DNA of 64,000 nt from Homarus americanus (lineage: Eukaryota > Arthropoda > Malacostraca > Decapoda > Nephropidae): positions 181,001 to 245,000 of the forward strand of contig NW_024753848.1 in the NCBI RefSeq assembly GCF_018991925.1, written 5' to 3'. Positions 25,458-36,829 of this stretch are shown here, in pieces (position 1 is the first letter of the stretch; the number at the start of each line of letters is the position of its first letter). Both the position numbers and the translations under genes were made by a program. The notes below the pieces were generated by a model. That model was given only the letters and a program-made list of their open reading frames with translations, was not told the origin of the DNA and did not search any database.

Positions 25458-25765
25458 TTCACTGTGGGTCCAGAAATAGAATAGCGTGTAGACAAAGGAA
25501 CAATTACTACCACCACAACTACCACCATCAACACGACCTACCACTACTTACTAACACCACCACGACTACCACTACTACCATTAACACGGCTACCATTACC
25601 ACTAGCATTACTACTACCACCACCATCACCACCACGACTACCACTACTACCATTAACACGGCTACCATTACCACTAGCATTACTACTACCACCACCATCA
25701 CCACCACGACTACTACCATCACCACCATTATCAATACTATCACTACCACCACCACTACCACCTAA
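25385..25765. repeat. (CTA)n/(ATA)n tract and CCA-type minisatellite
   Basis: (CTA)n then (ATA)n at 25385-25457. Next are two copies of a ~72-bp unit with ccattaacacggctaccatt on an ACC/ACT background at 25540-25765. Confidence 0.9.
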
Positions 25766-25920
25766 CCAAACCTACCAGTACCAAAACCTAACCTAACCAA
25801 AACCAGAAAGAAATTAGTATAAAATATGACCCCTGAAGTAGGAAGTGTATGCGTGTGTATGTGGGGAGAGGAGAGGAGGAGGCTTGGTGTTAGTTAATGA
25901 TTGACCTCGGTTCATACGTA

Positions 25921-26174
25921 CACACACACACAATTGAAGCCACGTACACACAGCTTAAGTCATACACACGTTTATAAATCATTAACTCACTCAAATGACC
26001 TGGACACACAAAACACATATATACACACATAAACAAACACACACAAACGCCCTTAGACCCGCGAACATACACACACACACACACACAGGGCGTCCAACAC
26101 CTGCATCGAACGCAGGTGAATAAGACAAATATTGCCTCCACCCACAGCACACAAAGACATGGCAGGTACAAAGA

Positions 26175-26214
<40 letters not shown>

Positions 26215-26384
26215 AGTGTGTGTGCGTGTGTGTGTGAGTGTGTGTGTGGTGTGTGTGTGGTGTGTGTGTGTGTGTGAGTGTGTGTATGTGTGTGTGTGTG
26301 CGTGTGTGTGTCTGTATTGTTGAGTCGTTTCCTTCTGCTGCACCACACACACACACACAGACACACACACACACACACACACGA
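25921..26384. repeat. CA/TG microsatellite cluster with both polarities
   Basis: CA-rich tracts at 25921-26088 and 26343-26384 flank a TG-rich tract at 26180-26315, forming an imperfect dinucleotide palindrome. ORFs of Cys-Val or His-Thr repeats are artefacts. Confidence 0.9.
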
Positions 26385-26639
26385 AAAGCCAAATAATGGG
26401 AAAAAATGAATAAAAATATGAAATAAAGAACAAAAAAGGACTACATATACCTGGTCCAAGTCCTTAATTATATAGCTGTATTTTCATGTAGCACCTTAAT
26501 CACCGCTGTAGACAGGTAAGTCGTTCTACAGGTAATACAGGAGATTATTATATTTCCTACAGGTAACTAAGACATGTGAGAAATTATTTGAGAATTTCTA
26601 TAATATTAAATGTATGTTATTATTTGTATATAGATCCTT

Positions 26640-27090
26640 ATTATTATTTTCATCATTATCACCGCTACTAACATCATTATCATCATTATTATCACCGCTA
26701 CTAACATTATTATCATCATTATTATCACCGCTACTAACATCATTATCATCATTATTATCACCGCTACTAACATCATTATCATCATTATTATTATCACCGC
26801 TACTAACATCATTATCATCATTATTATTATCACCACTACTAACATCATTATCATCATTATCACCGCTACTAACATCATTATCATCATTATTATCACCGCT
26901 ACTAACATCATTATCATCATTATCATCACCGCTACTAACATCATTATCATCATCATTATCACCGCTACTAACATCATTATCATCATTATTATCACCGCTA
27001 CTAACATCATTATCATCATTATTATCACCGCTACTAACATCATTATCATCATCATTATCACCGCTACTAATATCATCATCATCATTATCA
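26640..27090. repeat. 30-36-bp minisatellite
   Basis: About 14 copies containing caccgctactaacatcatta with variable (ATT/ATC)n linkers. The period is nearly always a multiple of 3, so long open frames exist in both directions without being genes. Confidence 0.95.
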
Positions 27091-27229
27091 CAGAGGTCAG
27101 GTATTATCCTCTAGGTCACTGACACCACTACAACCACCACCACCACCACTAACACCACCGTGAGGCGAGATATATACGTAATGGATTCATAAACGGATTG
27201 AGAGTTCGTTATTGTGATCGTTAATTGTT

Positions 27230-27600
27230 TATGTGTCAGTTATTTATAATTTTTATGGGGTTTTATTGCGATCGTCGTTTGTTTTTGTGTCTTAATTATG
27301 CTGTTATGGATTATATTGCGATCGTCATTTGTCTTTCTGTGTCATTTATACTATTATAGAGTTTATTGCGATAGTCATTTGTTTATGTGCCTTATTTATA
27401 CTGTTATGGAGTTTATGCGATCGTCATTTGTTTATGTCTGTCATTTATACTTTTTATGGAGTTTATTGCGATCGTCATATGTTTTTATCTGTTATTTATA
27501 CTTTTTTATGGAGTTTATTGCGATCTTCACTTGTTTTTTGTCTGTCATTTATACTTTTTATGAAGTTTATTGCGATCGTCATTTGTTTTTGTGTCTTATT
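27230..27600. repeat. ~52-bp minisatellite with a gcgatcg core
   Basis: About seven to eight copies containing tttattgcgatcgtcatttg separated by T-rich text (ttatactttttatgga). The ORFs at 27298-27685 follow the repeat. Confidence 0.9.
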
Positions 27601-27758
27601 TACAACTCTGAAGTGTGGTACAGGCAGAGGGAATCACAGCGCCTGTCATGATTTTTCTGAATGGAGCTGTGATTATATTATATGAACATGAAACAAAGTT
27701 AAAATGTCAGACTAACATAAAATAACAATAAACACGACAGACACTCATTTGATCAGGT

Positions 27759-27789
<31 letters not shown>

Positions 27790-28234
27790 AATCCTGAAGG
27801 AGGTGAGCTGCTCTCTAACCTGTTTCCTAATATCAACAGGTACCAACCAGCACCTCACCCCCTCCCTCCCCCTCCCTCTCACGCTATCATAACTCCATTT
27901 CAAAATACTGCCAAGGGTCGCTGCTTACCAATACCTCCTGTTGACGTCACTTAACCCCTCCCCCCCACCCCCTCCCCCTACCACGAGGAATAAAGTACCC
28001 AGCATATTGCCAATCACCTCAGTGTCAAACCTCCGGAGCTCAGGTACACGTCGCCCTCTCAATTCATCTGCGTGTGTCTGTTGGAGATTAATAACGACTT
28101 ATCTAAGACGACAATCATTTCCAGCTCGTTTCTAGACATTTTTCACCCCCCCATCCCTCACACACCGACCCTCTTCACCCCCTCCTTCCCCCTCGTATTA
28201 CAGTTGGCGGCGCCCTTCGTCTCATTTCCGCCTG

Positions 28235-28438
28235 ATGAAAGCAAGAGAGAAGCGACACAGAATATTGACGAGGTGTCTCCTGGTTATCACGAAGGTGTTG
28301 CGGCAGGAAGGAAACACCCGCCGCTTGGTTAGAGTACCCAGGAGCTGGAGGCGGCACACATCGACCCGCCCCGATGCCAGAGAGAGAATGCTGCAGAAAG
28401 CCTACACCTACGTGCTACAATGGGCGTCGGGATCGTGA
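28235..28438 (+). other. Unrecognised 67-codon ORF in a TMEM117 intron
   Basis: A non-repetitive, Arg-rich ORF in unusually CG-containing sequence for this window, opposite in strand to TMEM117. It starts MKAREKRHRILTRC and ends LQWASGS. I do not recognise it. It may be chance, an exon of an overlapping transcript, or a transposon remnant. Confidence 0.15.
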
Positions 28439-28458
28439 TAGGTGCCCGTGGGGAAGGA

Positions 28459-28512
28459 AGAGGAGGAAGGAGGAGGAGGAGGAGGAGGAGGAGGAGGAGG
28501 AGGAGGAGGAGG
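28459..28512. repeat. (GGA)n microsatellite
   Basis: About 16 GGA trinucleotides. Confidence 0.95.
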
Positions 28513-28762
28513 CCAATCGTGCGTATCAGGTATGTTTGGATCTCCTGACGCATGTGGCACCTGCTCCTCACGCCAAGAGGAAGATACCCAGTCAGTCAGT
28601 CAGTCAGTCCAGTTGTAATTGGTTCCTCCCAGTTATTTATAAGTCACCCCCAACCGCCCACACACTGGTAGATCCTCACAAAACGACAAGCACGAATATC
28701 TCAAAACACACACAACCAGTTAAGACCATCACAAATTATAAGAAAACCCCCATCAAACTCTC

Positions 28763-28957
28763 CTAACCTAACCAAGCCTAACCTAACCAAGCCTAACCTA
28801 ACCAAGCCTAACCTAATCTAACCTAACCTAACCTAATCCCCATCAAACTCTCCTAACCTCACCTAACCTAACCAAGCCTAACCTAACCTCACCTAACCTA
28901 ACCTAATCCCCATCAAACTCTCCTAACCTCACCTAACCTAACCTAACCAAATCTAAC
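28763..28957 (+). repeat. Interstitial CCTAA array with higher-order unit
   Basis: CCTAA and CCTCA pentamers are interrupted three times by catcaaactctcctaacct, giving a secondary period of roughly 70-90 bp. Confidence 0.92.
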
Positions 28958-29107
28958 TGGCGGTAAATGGTAACCCAGTGGTCAGGAGTGAAGTCAGAAA
29001 GCCTAATGTGCGGCAGCTCACCTGTGTGGTCCCAGCCCACCTAGGGCGCCCCGCTATCTCTCCTGTCTTTACCTGGTTGTCTTCCTTCTTCAATAACTCT
29101 CTATCTA

Positions 29108-29187
29108 CTAAGCCTGACCTGACCTGACCTGACCTGACCTGACCTGACTCTAACACAAGCCTGACCTGACCTGACCTGACCTGACCA
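29108..29187 (+). repeat. (CCTGA)n pentanucleotide array
   Basis: About 13 perfect CCTGA units in two blocks split by a ctctaacacaag spacer. One base different from the CCTAA arrays. Confidence 0.95.
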
Positions 29188-29462
29188 ATGAGTCTCTTAA
29201 CTCTTCTATACTCATATTTTTTATCTTATCTAACTTTTATTTATCAATCTATCTCTTTAAATATTTTGTTTTCCTTTCTCACAATCTCATTTACCTGTTG
29301 CACACCTTTGGCTAATTAGTACCTGTGTCTCTCACCTTAGACAGTGTATTGTGTGGTTAGGTTAGGTTAAGTTAGGGAAGGATTAAGGCATGATTATTAA
29401 TACGTGTTTGTAAGATAACATACATACATATATATATACACACACGCACACAGAGGCTGATA

Positions 29463-29464
<2 letters not shown>

Positions 29465-29533
<69 letters not shown>
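29465..29533. repeat. (GT)n microsatellite
   Basis: About 34 GT dinucleotides. Confidence 0.98.
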
Positions 29534-29534
<1 letters not shown>

Positions 29535-29619
29535 AGGCAGGGTCGTTTCAGGTAGGCGACCCATCGACTAATGGAATAGAAACCACGTGAAATATTTACT
29601 ACAGTCAAACAGGCTTCAT

Positions 29620-29957
29620 GGTGGAGGCTGGAGGAGGAGGGGGAGGGGGGGAGGAGGGGAGGAGGGAGGGGAGGAGGAAGTGACCATGGGAGGAGGAGGG
29701 GGAGGGAGGGAGGAGGAGGAGGTCATTTTACTCGTTTAGCCTTTGAGAGGAGAGAGGGTGGGCCCAGATTTACCAATCCACAACCACTCAAGCTCCCTCG
29801 CTCACTCCTTCCTTCCCCTCTTCCTTCATCCCTTCTCCCTTCCATCCTTTACTCACTTGCTCAATCTCTCCCTTCCTTTCCTCCTCCCCTGCTCCCATCC
29901 CTCTACCTCATTCACCCCTTTCCTACCCCTTCCTTCCTTCCTTCCTCCATCTCCTTA

Positions 29958-29989
<32 letters not shown>

Positions 29990-29990
29990 C
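29620..29990. repeat. GGA-rich tract, pyrimidine-rich tract and (CA)n
   Basis: Purine-rich at 29620-29725, CT/CCT-rich at 29795-29955 and CA at 29960-29988. Confidence 0.85.
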
Positions 29991-30165
29991 AATCATTTCT
30001 GCCAAGTTCAGCTAAATAGAGAAACAACATAAATATTCCTTCAGCAATAACCTGGAGACGTAACAAGGGTGAGGAAAGGAAAAAATGACTCGACGTCTGT
30101 AAAATATGACCTTAGTTCCCTGGCCACAGCTGGAGGGGCCATGATGAATGTCTCACTCAAACCTA

Positions 30166-30352
30166 ACCTAACGTAACCAAACCTAACGTAACGTAACCAA
30201 ACCTAACCTAACCTAACGTAACCAAACCTAACGTAACCAAACCTAACCTAACCTAACCTAACCTAACCTAACGTAACCAAACCTAACCTAACCTAACCAA
30301 ACCTAACCAAACCAAACCAAACCTAACCTAACCTAACGTAACCAAACCTAAG
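30166..30352 (+). repeat. Interstitial CCTAA array with ACGTAACCAA units
   Basis: CCTAA pentamers alternate with cgtaaccaa words, giving a secondary 20-25-bp period. Confidence 0.92.
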
Positions 30353-30459
30353 CTGTTTGTCCATCATCCAGGCACCTGAAGGCTATACTACCTCCACACA
30401 TTCCTGAGGGTGAACTTCAGACGTTAGGTAGTAATCGATTACCATTCACTAATGCAGCC

Positions 30460-30555
30460 CCTTCCTTCTCTCTCTCCTTCCCTCCCCTCCCTTCTCTCTC
30501 TCCTTCCCTCCCCTCCCTCCCTCTCTCTCCTTCCCTCCCCTCCCTCCCTCCCTCC
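30460..30555. repeat. Pyrimidine (TCCC/TCTC) repeat
   Basis: Copies of ctctctctccttccctcccc. Confidence 0.9.
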
Positions 30556-30762
30556 TCACACACCTTGATACGCTACACACATACCAGACAAGTTCACGAT
30601 AAGTGCAAATAACAAGAACAATACGTAAGATTATTGACAGGGTTGAGTTGGGGCCCTTTACACACGTCTGGTGGGAACTTGGGGCCCAGGATCATGCTAA
30701 GTTCTGTTCCCTGGGCCCCTCATGGACGTAGGTAAGACTATTAGAGACTAAGGTGAGGCTAT

Positions 30763-30764
<2 letters not shown>

Positions 30765-30840
<76 letters not shown>

Positions 30841-30860
30841 TGTGTGTGTGTGTGTGTGTG
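30765..30860. repeat. (GT)n microsatellite
   Basis: About 47 GT dinucleotides with one GA interruption near 30839. Confidence 0.98.
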
Positions 30861-30994
30861 TTGATGTTCCCCAAAGTAGGTTTACCAGGTGGAAGGTATA
30901 TGGAACTGTCACCTGTACACACACACACACAAGACCCCCTACCCCTCCACACACACCAACACCCCTCCGCACGCACACACATTGGCAGCATCAA

Positions 30995-31158
30995 GGTAGG
31001 GGGGAAGGGTGAGGGGGAAGGGGTGAGGGGGAAGGGGTGAGGGGGAGGGGGGTCAGGGGGAGGCTGACACCACAATCAATCCACAACATTTTCCTGATAA
31101 ATCAATGAAGTATTAGGTGGCTTACTTCCGGGTTACCACAACATGCAGACTACTGTAG

Positions 31159-31190
<32 letters not shown>

Positions 31191-31230
31191 TAGGCAGGCA
31201 GGCAGGCAGGCAGGCAGGTAGGCAGGTAGA
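30995..31230. repeat. GGGGTGA repeat and (GGCA)n array
   Basis: ggggaaggggtgaggg units at 31000-31060, and ~17 ggca/ggta tetramers at 31159-31230. Confidence 0.92.
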
Positions 31231-32015
31231 GTAAGGTTATCTCCCTTGTCTAATGTAAACACGACTACGGCCACGCCCCCCTTGACCTTGACCTTTGACA
31301 TACATACATACGGACGCCAATCTCGAGGCTGATTTATTTAACTCTAAAGGCGGGGGAATATAGTGTTCGGGGATATGTACTGTATCGTGTGTTGGACTTC
31401 CGGTGAACGTTGTTGGGGGCGTCAGTTTTGTCTGGTTAAAGTTAAGGTGTCTGGTCAATATGGCATCTATGTTATTACAATTCGTATTTTTCTTTGTAAT
31501 TAATATCAATGGAAGTCTTAGTACATATATTCCCCTATATTATAATAATTTCTGAATAATTATATATATTTATTTAACATTTTATCTGTTCAACTTTCCA
31601 CTAATCCACGCTGTTTCAAAGGCATCATACATCTGCCATGCTGCCCCTATCTCAGTCACGTACTGGCCAATCAGAGGGCAACGCTGGCCAAAAAAGAATC
31701 TCATGACGTCATGTAATCGGAGCTCGCTAATTGGTTGGTTATTTCCCGGGAAAATTGGAGAGCGTTTAGTGGCTATCCATCGCTGTTTACGACCCCCGTT
31801 GAGCGTAAGAAGGGCGTCATCCTTGCCAGAACGGCTGAGTCAGGACTTCTTTATCGCAAAATGGTGACATCATCGTTGTTTATGGTCATCCCCCATCGCC
31901 ATTAAGGGTGTTTACCTATGTATAAAGGAGTGGTTATACATATATGTGTGTAATATATATGTATACCCGAGGCAAATTAGACGTAGGTGCGCGTGAGTGT
32001 GTATGTGTGTTTGGG

Positions 32016-32020
<5 letters not shown>
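31231..32020. other. TMEM117 intron, unique, no gene seen
   Basis: Contains CCAAT motifs (gccaatcagag near 31667; ctaattggttgg near 31728) and a perfect TGACGTCA near 31704. No gene recognised. Confidence 0.4.

Positions 32021-32055
<35 letters not shown>
32021..32055. repeat. (GA)n microsatellite
   Basis: About 17 GA dinucleotides. Confidence 0.97.
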
Positions 32056-32059
<4 letters not shown>

Positions 32060-32149
32060 AATAAAGAGGAAGAAATGTTAACGAGAGAATAAACGATGAA
32101 AAATAGAATTAATATCAAAATTATCTATCCATCCATCTCAACCACACCA

Positions 32150-32208
32150 CAACCACACCACACCACACCACACCCACCACACCACACCCACACCCCCACA
32201 CCACACCC
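32150..32208. repeat. CCACA repeat immediately inside a TMEM117 donor
   Basis: Repeats of accacaccaca and cccacac. On the transcribed strand these form a GGTGTG-rich tract starting ~8 bp after the donor at 32216. Confidence 0.92.
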
Positions 32209-32216
32209 TGACTCAC

Positions 32217-32473
32217 CTGTAGTCTCAACGAAGCCTTTATTGAGTTGATCCCACGAGATATAATCCGAGACGATGAGAAAGATAACGATGACAGCCACGA
32301 CGATAGAGCCACACCAGAAGATAAGGATCCTGGGGATATTTGAGATCCTGTAGAGGCGACGGAAGCCCTTGGCCCAGTGGGGGTAGAGGTTATCCTGGAG
32401 CATCATGTCCGTCACTATCAGGGCAGTCACCAGGTCACCCAGCCATGTACAGGTGGCCGCTGCTTTCATCATG
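32217..32473 (-). CDS. TMEM117: TMEM117 exon, two membrane segments
   Basis: C-rich acceptor tctctcccccag lies above base 32473; donor GTGAGT starts at 32216. The exon encodes MMKAAATCTWLGDLVTALIV, TDMMLQDNLYPHWAKGF, then a hydrophobic helix (ILIFWCGSIVVAVIVIFLIV) and SDYISWDQLNKGF. It aligns with vertebrate MKLAAVGTWMGDFVTAWMVTDMMLQDKPYPDWGKS, a membrane helix and TDWISWDKLNRGF. It starts with one base completing a codon and ends with one base; both phases match the neighbouring exons (AG+C before, G+AG after). Confidence 0.95.
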
Positions 32474-32487
32474 CTGGGGGAGAGAGT

Positions 32488-32790
32488 GTGGGTTGAGTGG
32501 GGTGGTGTGGGTGGTGGGTGAGAAGGGTGGAGTGGGTGAGGGGTGTGGAGTGGAGTGAGGTGTGGGTGGGTGGGGGTGTGGGTGGGTGAGGGGTGTGGGT
32601 GGGTGAGGTGGGTGGTGGTGTGGGTGTGGGTGGGTGGGGGTGTGGGTGGGGTGGGGTGTGGGTGGGTGGGGTGTGGGTGGGGTGGGGGTGGTGTGGAGTG
32701 TTGGGTGTGGGTGGGTGGGGGGTGTGGGTGGGTGGGGTGTGGGTGGGTGAGGGGTGTGGGTGAGTGGGGGGTGTGTGGTGGGGAGAGTAG
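32488..32790. repeat. GGGTGT/GGTGAG repeat upstream of the 32473 acceptor
   Basis: About 300 bp of ggtgtgggtgggtgggg-type units. On the transcribed strand this is a C-rich CACCCACAC tract feeding into the polypyrimidine tract. Confidence 0.95.
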
Positions 32791-33529
32791 TTCTGAGAGG
32801 GGGGGGGGTGAGAGGGAGTGCGGGAGAGAAGAGTGTGTAAGCTCCTGTGGCCACAGTTCCTCTATAACCTAACATAACCTTTTAAGATTATAGGGAATAT
32901 GAGGTATAAGGGTCCACTAGGTTAGTTTAGGGGCTATTAGGAACTGGTAGGCCATTTAGCTAGGATAAGACTCGGGCCTATTGGAACTGGACTTAAATTT
33001 GAGGTGGAGTCTTTACGCTCGCATCACAGGTAAGATTATTATTATTACCTCTGTGTTGTCAGGTGTATGTGTGTCTGTCAACGTGAAAACTTGTATGATA
33101 ATCAGTTACTTAAAATAGGCCTAAAAATTATATTGAGGAAATAAACTCAGAATTTTTTTTATTTTTCCCGCCAATTTTCTCTTCAGTGTTTGTTTACATT
33201 TATGAGCTGTTGCTCATTGGTCAAAATTTTGGCGGGAATTAATGTCAACAAGCACTACGGTGAGAATAAACAGTTTTGGCGGGAGATAATGTCTGATAAT
33301 TATTACTACGAGCCTATAGAAAAAAATTATACAAAATCATTAAACTCTACGGATTAATTATGCCACATTTAACTACCACAAGCATTATTAATTATATAAA
33401 GCCTCCTAAATCATGTTATCTAATTTTATTGTTTATTTTCAGTCAATAATTTAATGTCCGAGTTATAAAAAAATTGGGATATTTTTAAAGATTTGAATTT
33501 TATTTTGTGTCCGTAGCCACCAGTCATAA
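32791..33529. other. TMEM117 intron, unique, no gene seen
   Basis: AT-rich with tttggcggga words near 33230 and 33276. No ORF or element recognised. Confidence 0.5.
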
Positions 33530-33782
33530 CACCGCCCCTCCCGAGTGACATACTGCCCTGAGTGACATCCTGCCCTGAGTGACATCCTACCCCTCCTGAG
33601 TGACATCCTACCCCTCCTGAGTGACATCCTACCCCTCCTGAGTGACATCCTACCACTCCTGCGTGACATCCTGCCCCTCCTGAGTGACATCCTACCCCTC
33701 CTGAGTGACATCTTACCCCTCCTGAGTGACATCCTACCCCTCCTGAGTAACATCCTGCCCCTCCTGAGTGACATCCTACTAA
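33530..33782. repeat. 21-bp minisatellite
   Basis: About 12 copies of gagtgacatcctacccctcc plus t. The period is divisible by 3, so frames are open; not a gene. Confidence 0.95.
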
Positions 33783-33953
33783 TAGTCTTCCCCAAGGTTT
33801 GTTTTTCACTCTGAGTCGATGAGGGACGCCTGCCTGTCTGGCCGACCTCCCAGACAAACATGTTTATACCAACCGATGACCCCAAGACCTTATTTGAATA
33901 CAGGGATTTCCTAGGATATCAAAAGCTCGCCATGGGATTTAATTTCTGGCATT

Positions 33954-34092
33954 AGGTTAGGTTAGGTTAGGTTAGGTTAGGTTAGGTTAGGTTAGGTTAG
34001 GCTAGGCTAGGTTAGGTTAGGTTAGGTTAGGCTAGGCTAGGCTAGGTTAGGTTAGGTTAGGTTAGGTTAGGTTAGGCTAGATTAGGTTAGGT
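33954..34092 (+). repeat. Interstitial (TTAGG)n array at a LINE 3' end
   Basis: About 28 TTAGG pentamers with several ctagg variants. It directly follows, on the minus strand, the 3' end of the LINE fragment at 34100-34693. Confidence 0.95.
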
Positions 34093-34693
34093 GAAGCGAG
34101 GTAAAGCGGCTTTATTTTACGGGGACTAGCCCACCCAGGCATAGGTCAACGGGGTCTGGGGGGCGAGAAAATAAGAATAGAAAGAAGTTAAAAATAGAAA
34201 AGTAAAAGGTTATATTAATGTACACAACGAATATGCCGGACAACCAGCTTCTGAAGTGAGACAGATTGAGTGTGGAAATACAGAAGAAGGCAGAGCATTC
34301 CACAGTTTGGCTGTGTGAGGAAAGAAGGAGGTACTATAACGGGTTATTTTAGTGACCAACATCCACATAGAAACGGTGGGCACCGCGGGCAAGACGTGTG
34401 TTACGAGCCCACGGCCTTGCCGGCGGTACACAGGATGCCAAATCCACCGAACATTGCCCGTTAAAATACCTGTAAAAGAGAGAGAGTGAAGCAACATTGT
34501 GGCGAAGAGAAAGGGAAGAGAGATTGTCGACTAAAGGAGGAGAGTTAATAAGACGAAATGCCTTTGATTCCACCCTATCTAACAGTTGGACAGAAGAAGA
34601 ACCACCCCAGATATGAGAGCAGTACTCCAAGTTAGGACGAATGAATCCCTTATATACTTGAAGCAACTGCTCAGGAGTGAAGTAGCTACGGCA
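34093..34693 (-). mobile_element. 3' fragment of a Jockey/CR1-like LINE
   Basis: The minus-strand translation shows the conserved C-terminal RT region: YFTPEQLLQVYKGFIRPNLE, YCSHIWGG, LDRVESKAFRLI, then (after a frameshift near 34350) PHTAKLWNALPSSVFP. This is typical of arthropod Jockey/CR1 elements. A separate family from the LINE at 22655. An AATAAA on the minus strand (34116-34111) lies ~18 bp before the TTAGG array, marking the probable 3' end. The 5' side is truncated against a CATA microsatellite. Confidence 0.88.
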
Positions 34694-34756
34694 TACATAC
34701 ATAGTTTATATAAATACATACATACATACACACATACATACATACATACATACATA
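34694..34756. repeat. (CATA)n microsatellite
   Basis: cata/caca tetramers with an internal tttatataaa interruption, at the truncated 5' edge of the LINE fragment. Confidence 0.9.
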
Positions 34757-35313
34757 GAACCAATAGCACTCGTGACAGCCACTATATATGCATGGGACAG
34801 TAATCTCTTGTTTTACGTTAAGTTTTATCTAAGTTCCCCCATCTCTCGTCTCCGTTTTCTTTAATGTTCGAATCACCAAGAATTTAAGAAATGCTAATGA
34901 TCGTATTTACTGAACATGGCATCACCTGACCTAACCTAATCTAACCACCCTGTCTAGTCACGTTATATACCAGTTCATAACATAATAATATACTCGTTTG
35001 TAACACGTTCTGAAACTTGTTATATCGATTCTTTTATAAATACGAATGGAATCCCTGAAAACCAAACCTAACCTAACCTAACCTAACCTAATGTTTACAT
35101 ATGTGACCCGGGCGCCATGTTGGTCAGGCGTACCAACCTAGCCCGCCAATCACCATCGACCTTGAGAGACATGACAGGGCTGCCAACTGTTACTCTGTGG
35201 CTTTGTGTACCGCCGCTGTAACCCGGAAATATTCATGTAACATTTCTGTAATGACTTGTAATTTACGTCTTACTGTACTGTACCTGTCTCTGTCTGGTTT
35301 ATTGTGTGTTTAA
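34757..35313. other. TMEM117 intron, unique, no gene seen
   Basis: Unique DNA with a short CCTAA run at 35066-35090. Confidence 0.45.
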
Positions 35314-35815
35314 CCCCTTGAAGACGATGGTTTAACCCTTTGAAGACGATGGTTTAACACCTTGAAGACGATGGTTTAACCCTTTGAAGACGATGGTTTA
35401 ACCCTTTGAAGACGATGGTTTAACCCTTTGAAGACGATGGTTTAACCCTTTGAAGAGGATGGTTTAACCCTTTGAAGAGGATGGTTTAACCATTTGAAGA
35501 CGATAGTTAAACCCTTTGAAGAGGATGGTTTAACCCCTTGAAGAAGATAGTTTAACCATTTGAAGAGGATGGTTTAACCCTTTGAAGACGATAGTTAAAC
35601 CCTTTGAAGAGGATGGTTTAACCCCTTGAAGAAGATAGTTTAACCATTTGAGGACGATGGTTTAACTTGAAGAGGATGGTTTAACCTTTGAAGAGGATGG
35701 TTTAACCCTTTGAAGAGGATGGTTTAACCCTTTGAAGACGATGGTTTAACCTTTGAGGACGATGGTTTAACCCTTGAAGACGATAGTTTAACCATTTGAG
35801 GACGATGGTTTAAGT
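35314..35815. repeat. 22-bp minisatellite, ~22 copies
   Basis: Units such as tttgaagacgatggtttaac with sequence variants (gaggat; gaagat; gatagtt), arranged in partly duplicated blocks. Confidence 0.95.
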
Positions 35816-35927
35816 CTTTCGTTCTTAAAGTGATAAAGAAATTTAAATCACTAAAATAAACAAACAAACAAGTGAGGTCATTTTAGCCACACTTAACCAA
35901 TCACCCGAGAAGCCTGACTTTAATAGC

Positions 35928-35929
<2 letters not shown>

Positions 35930-35968
<39 letters not shown>

Positions 35969-36003
35969 GTCTCTGTCTGTCTCTCTGTCTGTCTGTTTGT
36001 CTC
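35930..36003. repeat. (TCTG)n microsatellite
   Basis: About 16 TCTG units, partly interrupted. Confidence 0.95.
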
Positions 36004-36149
36004 ATTATTATTATTATTAATTGGTGGAATTTAACTACATAATTGATTGTGACGTAATCAGTGGTGTGGGTGGGGGTGGGGCAACCACGCAATTACCACC
36101 TGTAGATGGTAATTACCTGTCTGTAGGAGGACCGTGAGTAGATAGTTCA

Positions 36150-36645
36150 TGTAGGAGAAGGAGGAGAGATAGAGAGAAGGTGGAAGAAGAAGAATAAAGA
36201 TGAGGATGATAATATAATAATAATAAGAAGAAGAATAAGATGAGAGGGGAGGGGAGGAAGAAGAGAGGAAGAGAGGAGGGAGGAAGAAGAGAGGAAGAGA
36301 GAGGGAGAAGGAAGAGAGGAAGAGAGGAGGGAGGAAGGAAGAGGAAGAGGAGGAGGGAGGAAGGAAGAGAGGAGGGGAGGAAGGAAGAGAGGAAGAGAGG
36401 AGTGGAGGAAGGAAGAGAGGAGTGGAGGAAGGGAAGAGAGGAAGAGAGGAGGAGGAAGGAAGAGAGGAAGAGAGGAGGAGGGAAAAGAGAGGAAGAGAGG
36501 AGGAGGAAGGAAGAGAGGAGGGAGGAAGGAAGAGAGGAAGAGAGGAGTGGAGGGAAGGAAGAGAGGAGTGGAGGAAAGAAGAGAGGAAGAGAGGAGTGGG
36601 GAGGAAGGAAGAGAGGAAGAGAGGAGGGAGGAAGGAAGAGAGGAA
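36150..36645. repeat. ~500-bp GA/GGA purine tract
   Basis: Repeats of gaggaaggaagagaggaaga on one strand only. ORFs on both strands are low-complexity. Confidence 0.95.
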
Positions 36646-36740
36646 ATCAAGAGCATTTTTCTAATAGTTGTCGCTTTTTTGCAACACCACACCCCTCGTG
36701 CAAGATGCAGAATGGTGCAAAAAATACGTGACGGGTTAAT

Positions 36741-36812
<72 letters not shown>
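36741..36812. repeat. (GT)n microsatellite
   Basis: About 36 GT dinucleotides. Confidence 0.98.
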
Positions 36813-36814
<2 letters not shown>

Positions 36815-36829
36815 AAGAGTGGTGGTGAT

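Noticed and set aside
26606..27114. Hydrophobic ORFs of 161 and 166 codons on both strands
   Set aside because: The minisatellite period is divisible by 3, so both strands are open; low-complexity repeats of MMIMMLVAVI and SLLSPLLTSL type.
33426..33885. Minus-strand ORFs of 140-143 codons with heptad-like MSLRRGR or CHSGGVG repeats
   Set aside because: They follow exactly from the 21-bp minisatellite; two frames are open at once.
35314..35815. Regularly spaced ~22-bp repeats considered as a CRISPR array
   Set aside because: Repeats are directly contiguous with no unique spacers, and the sequence is eukaryotic.
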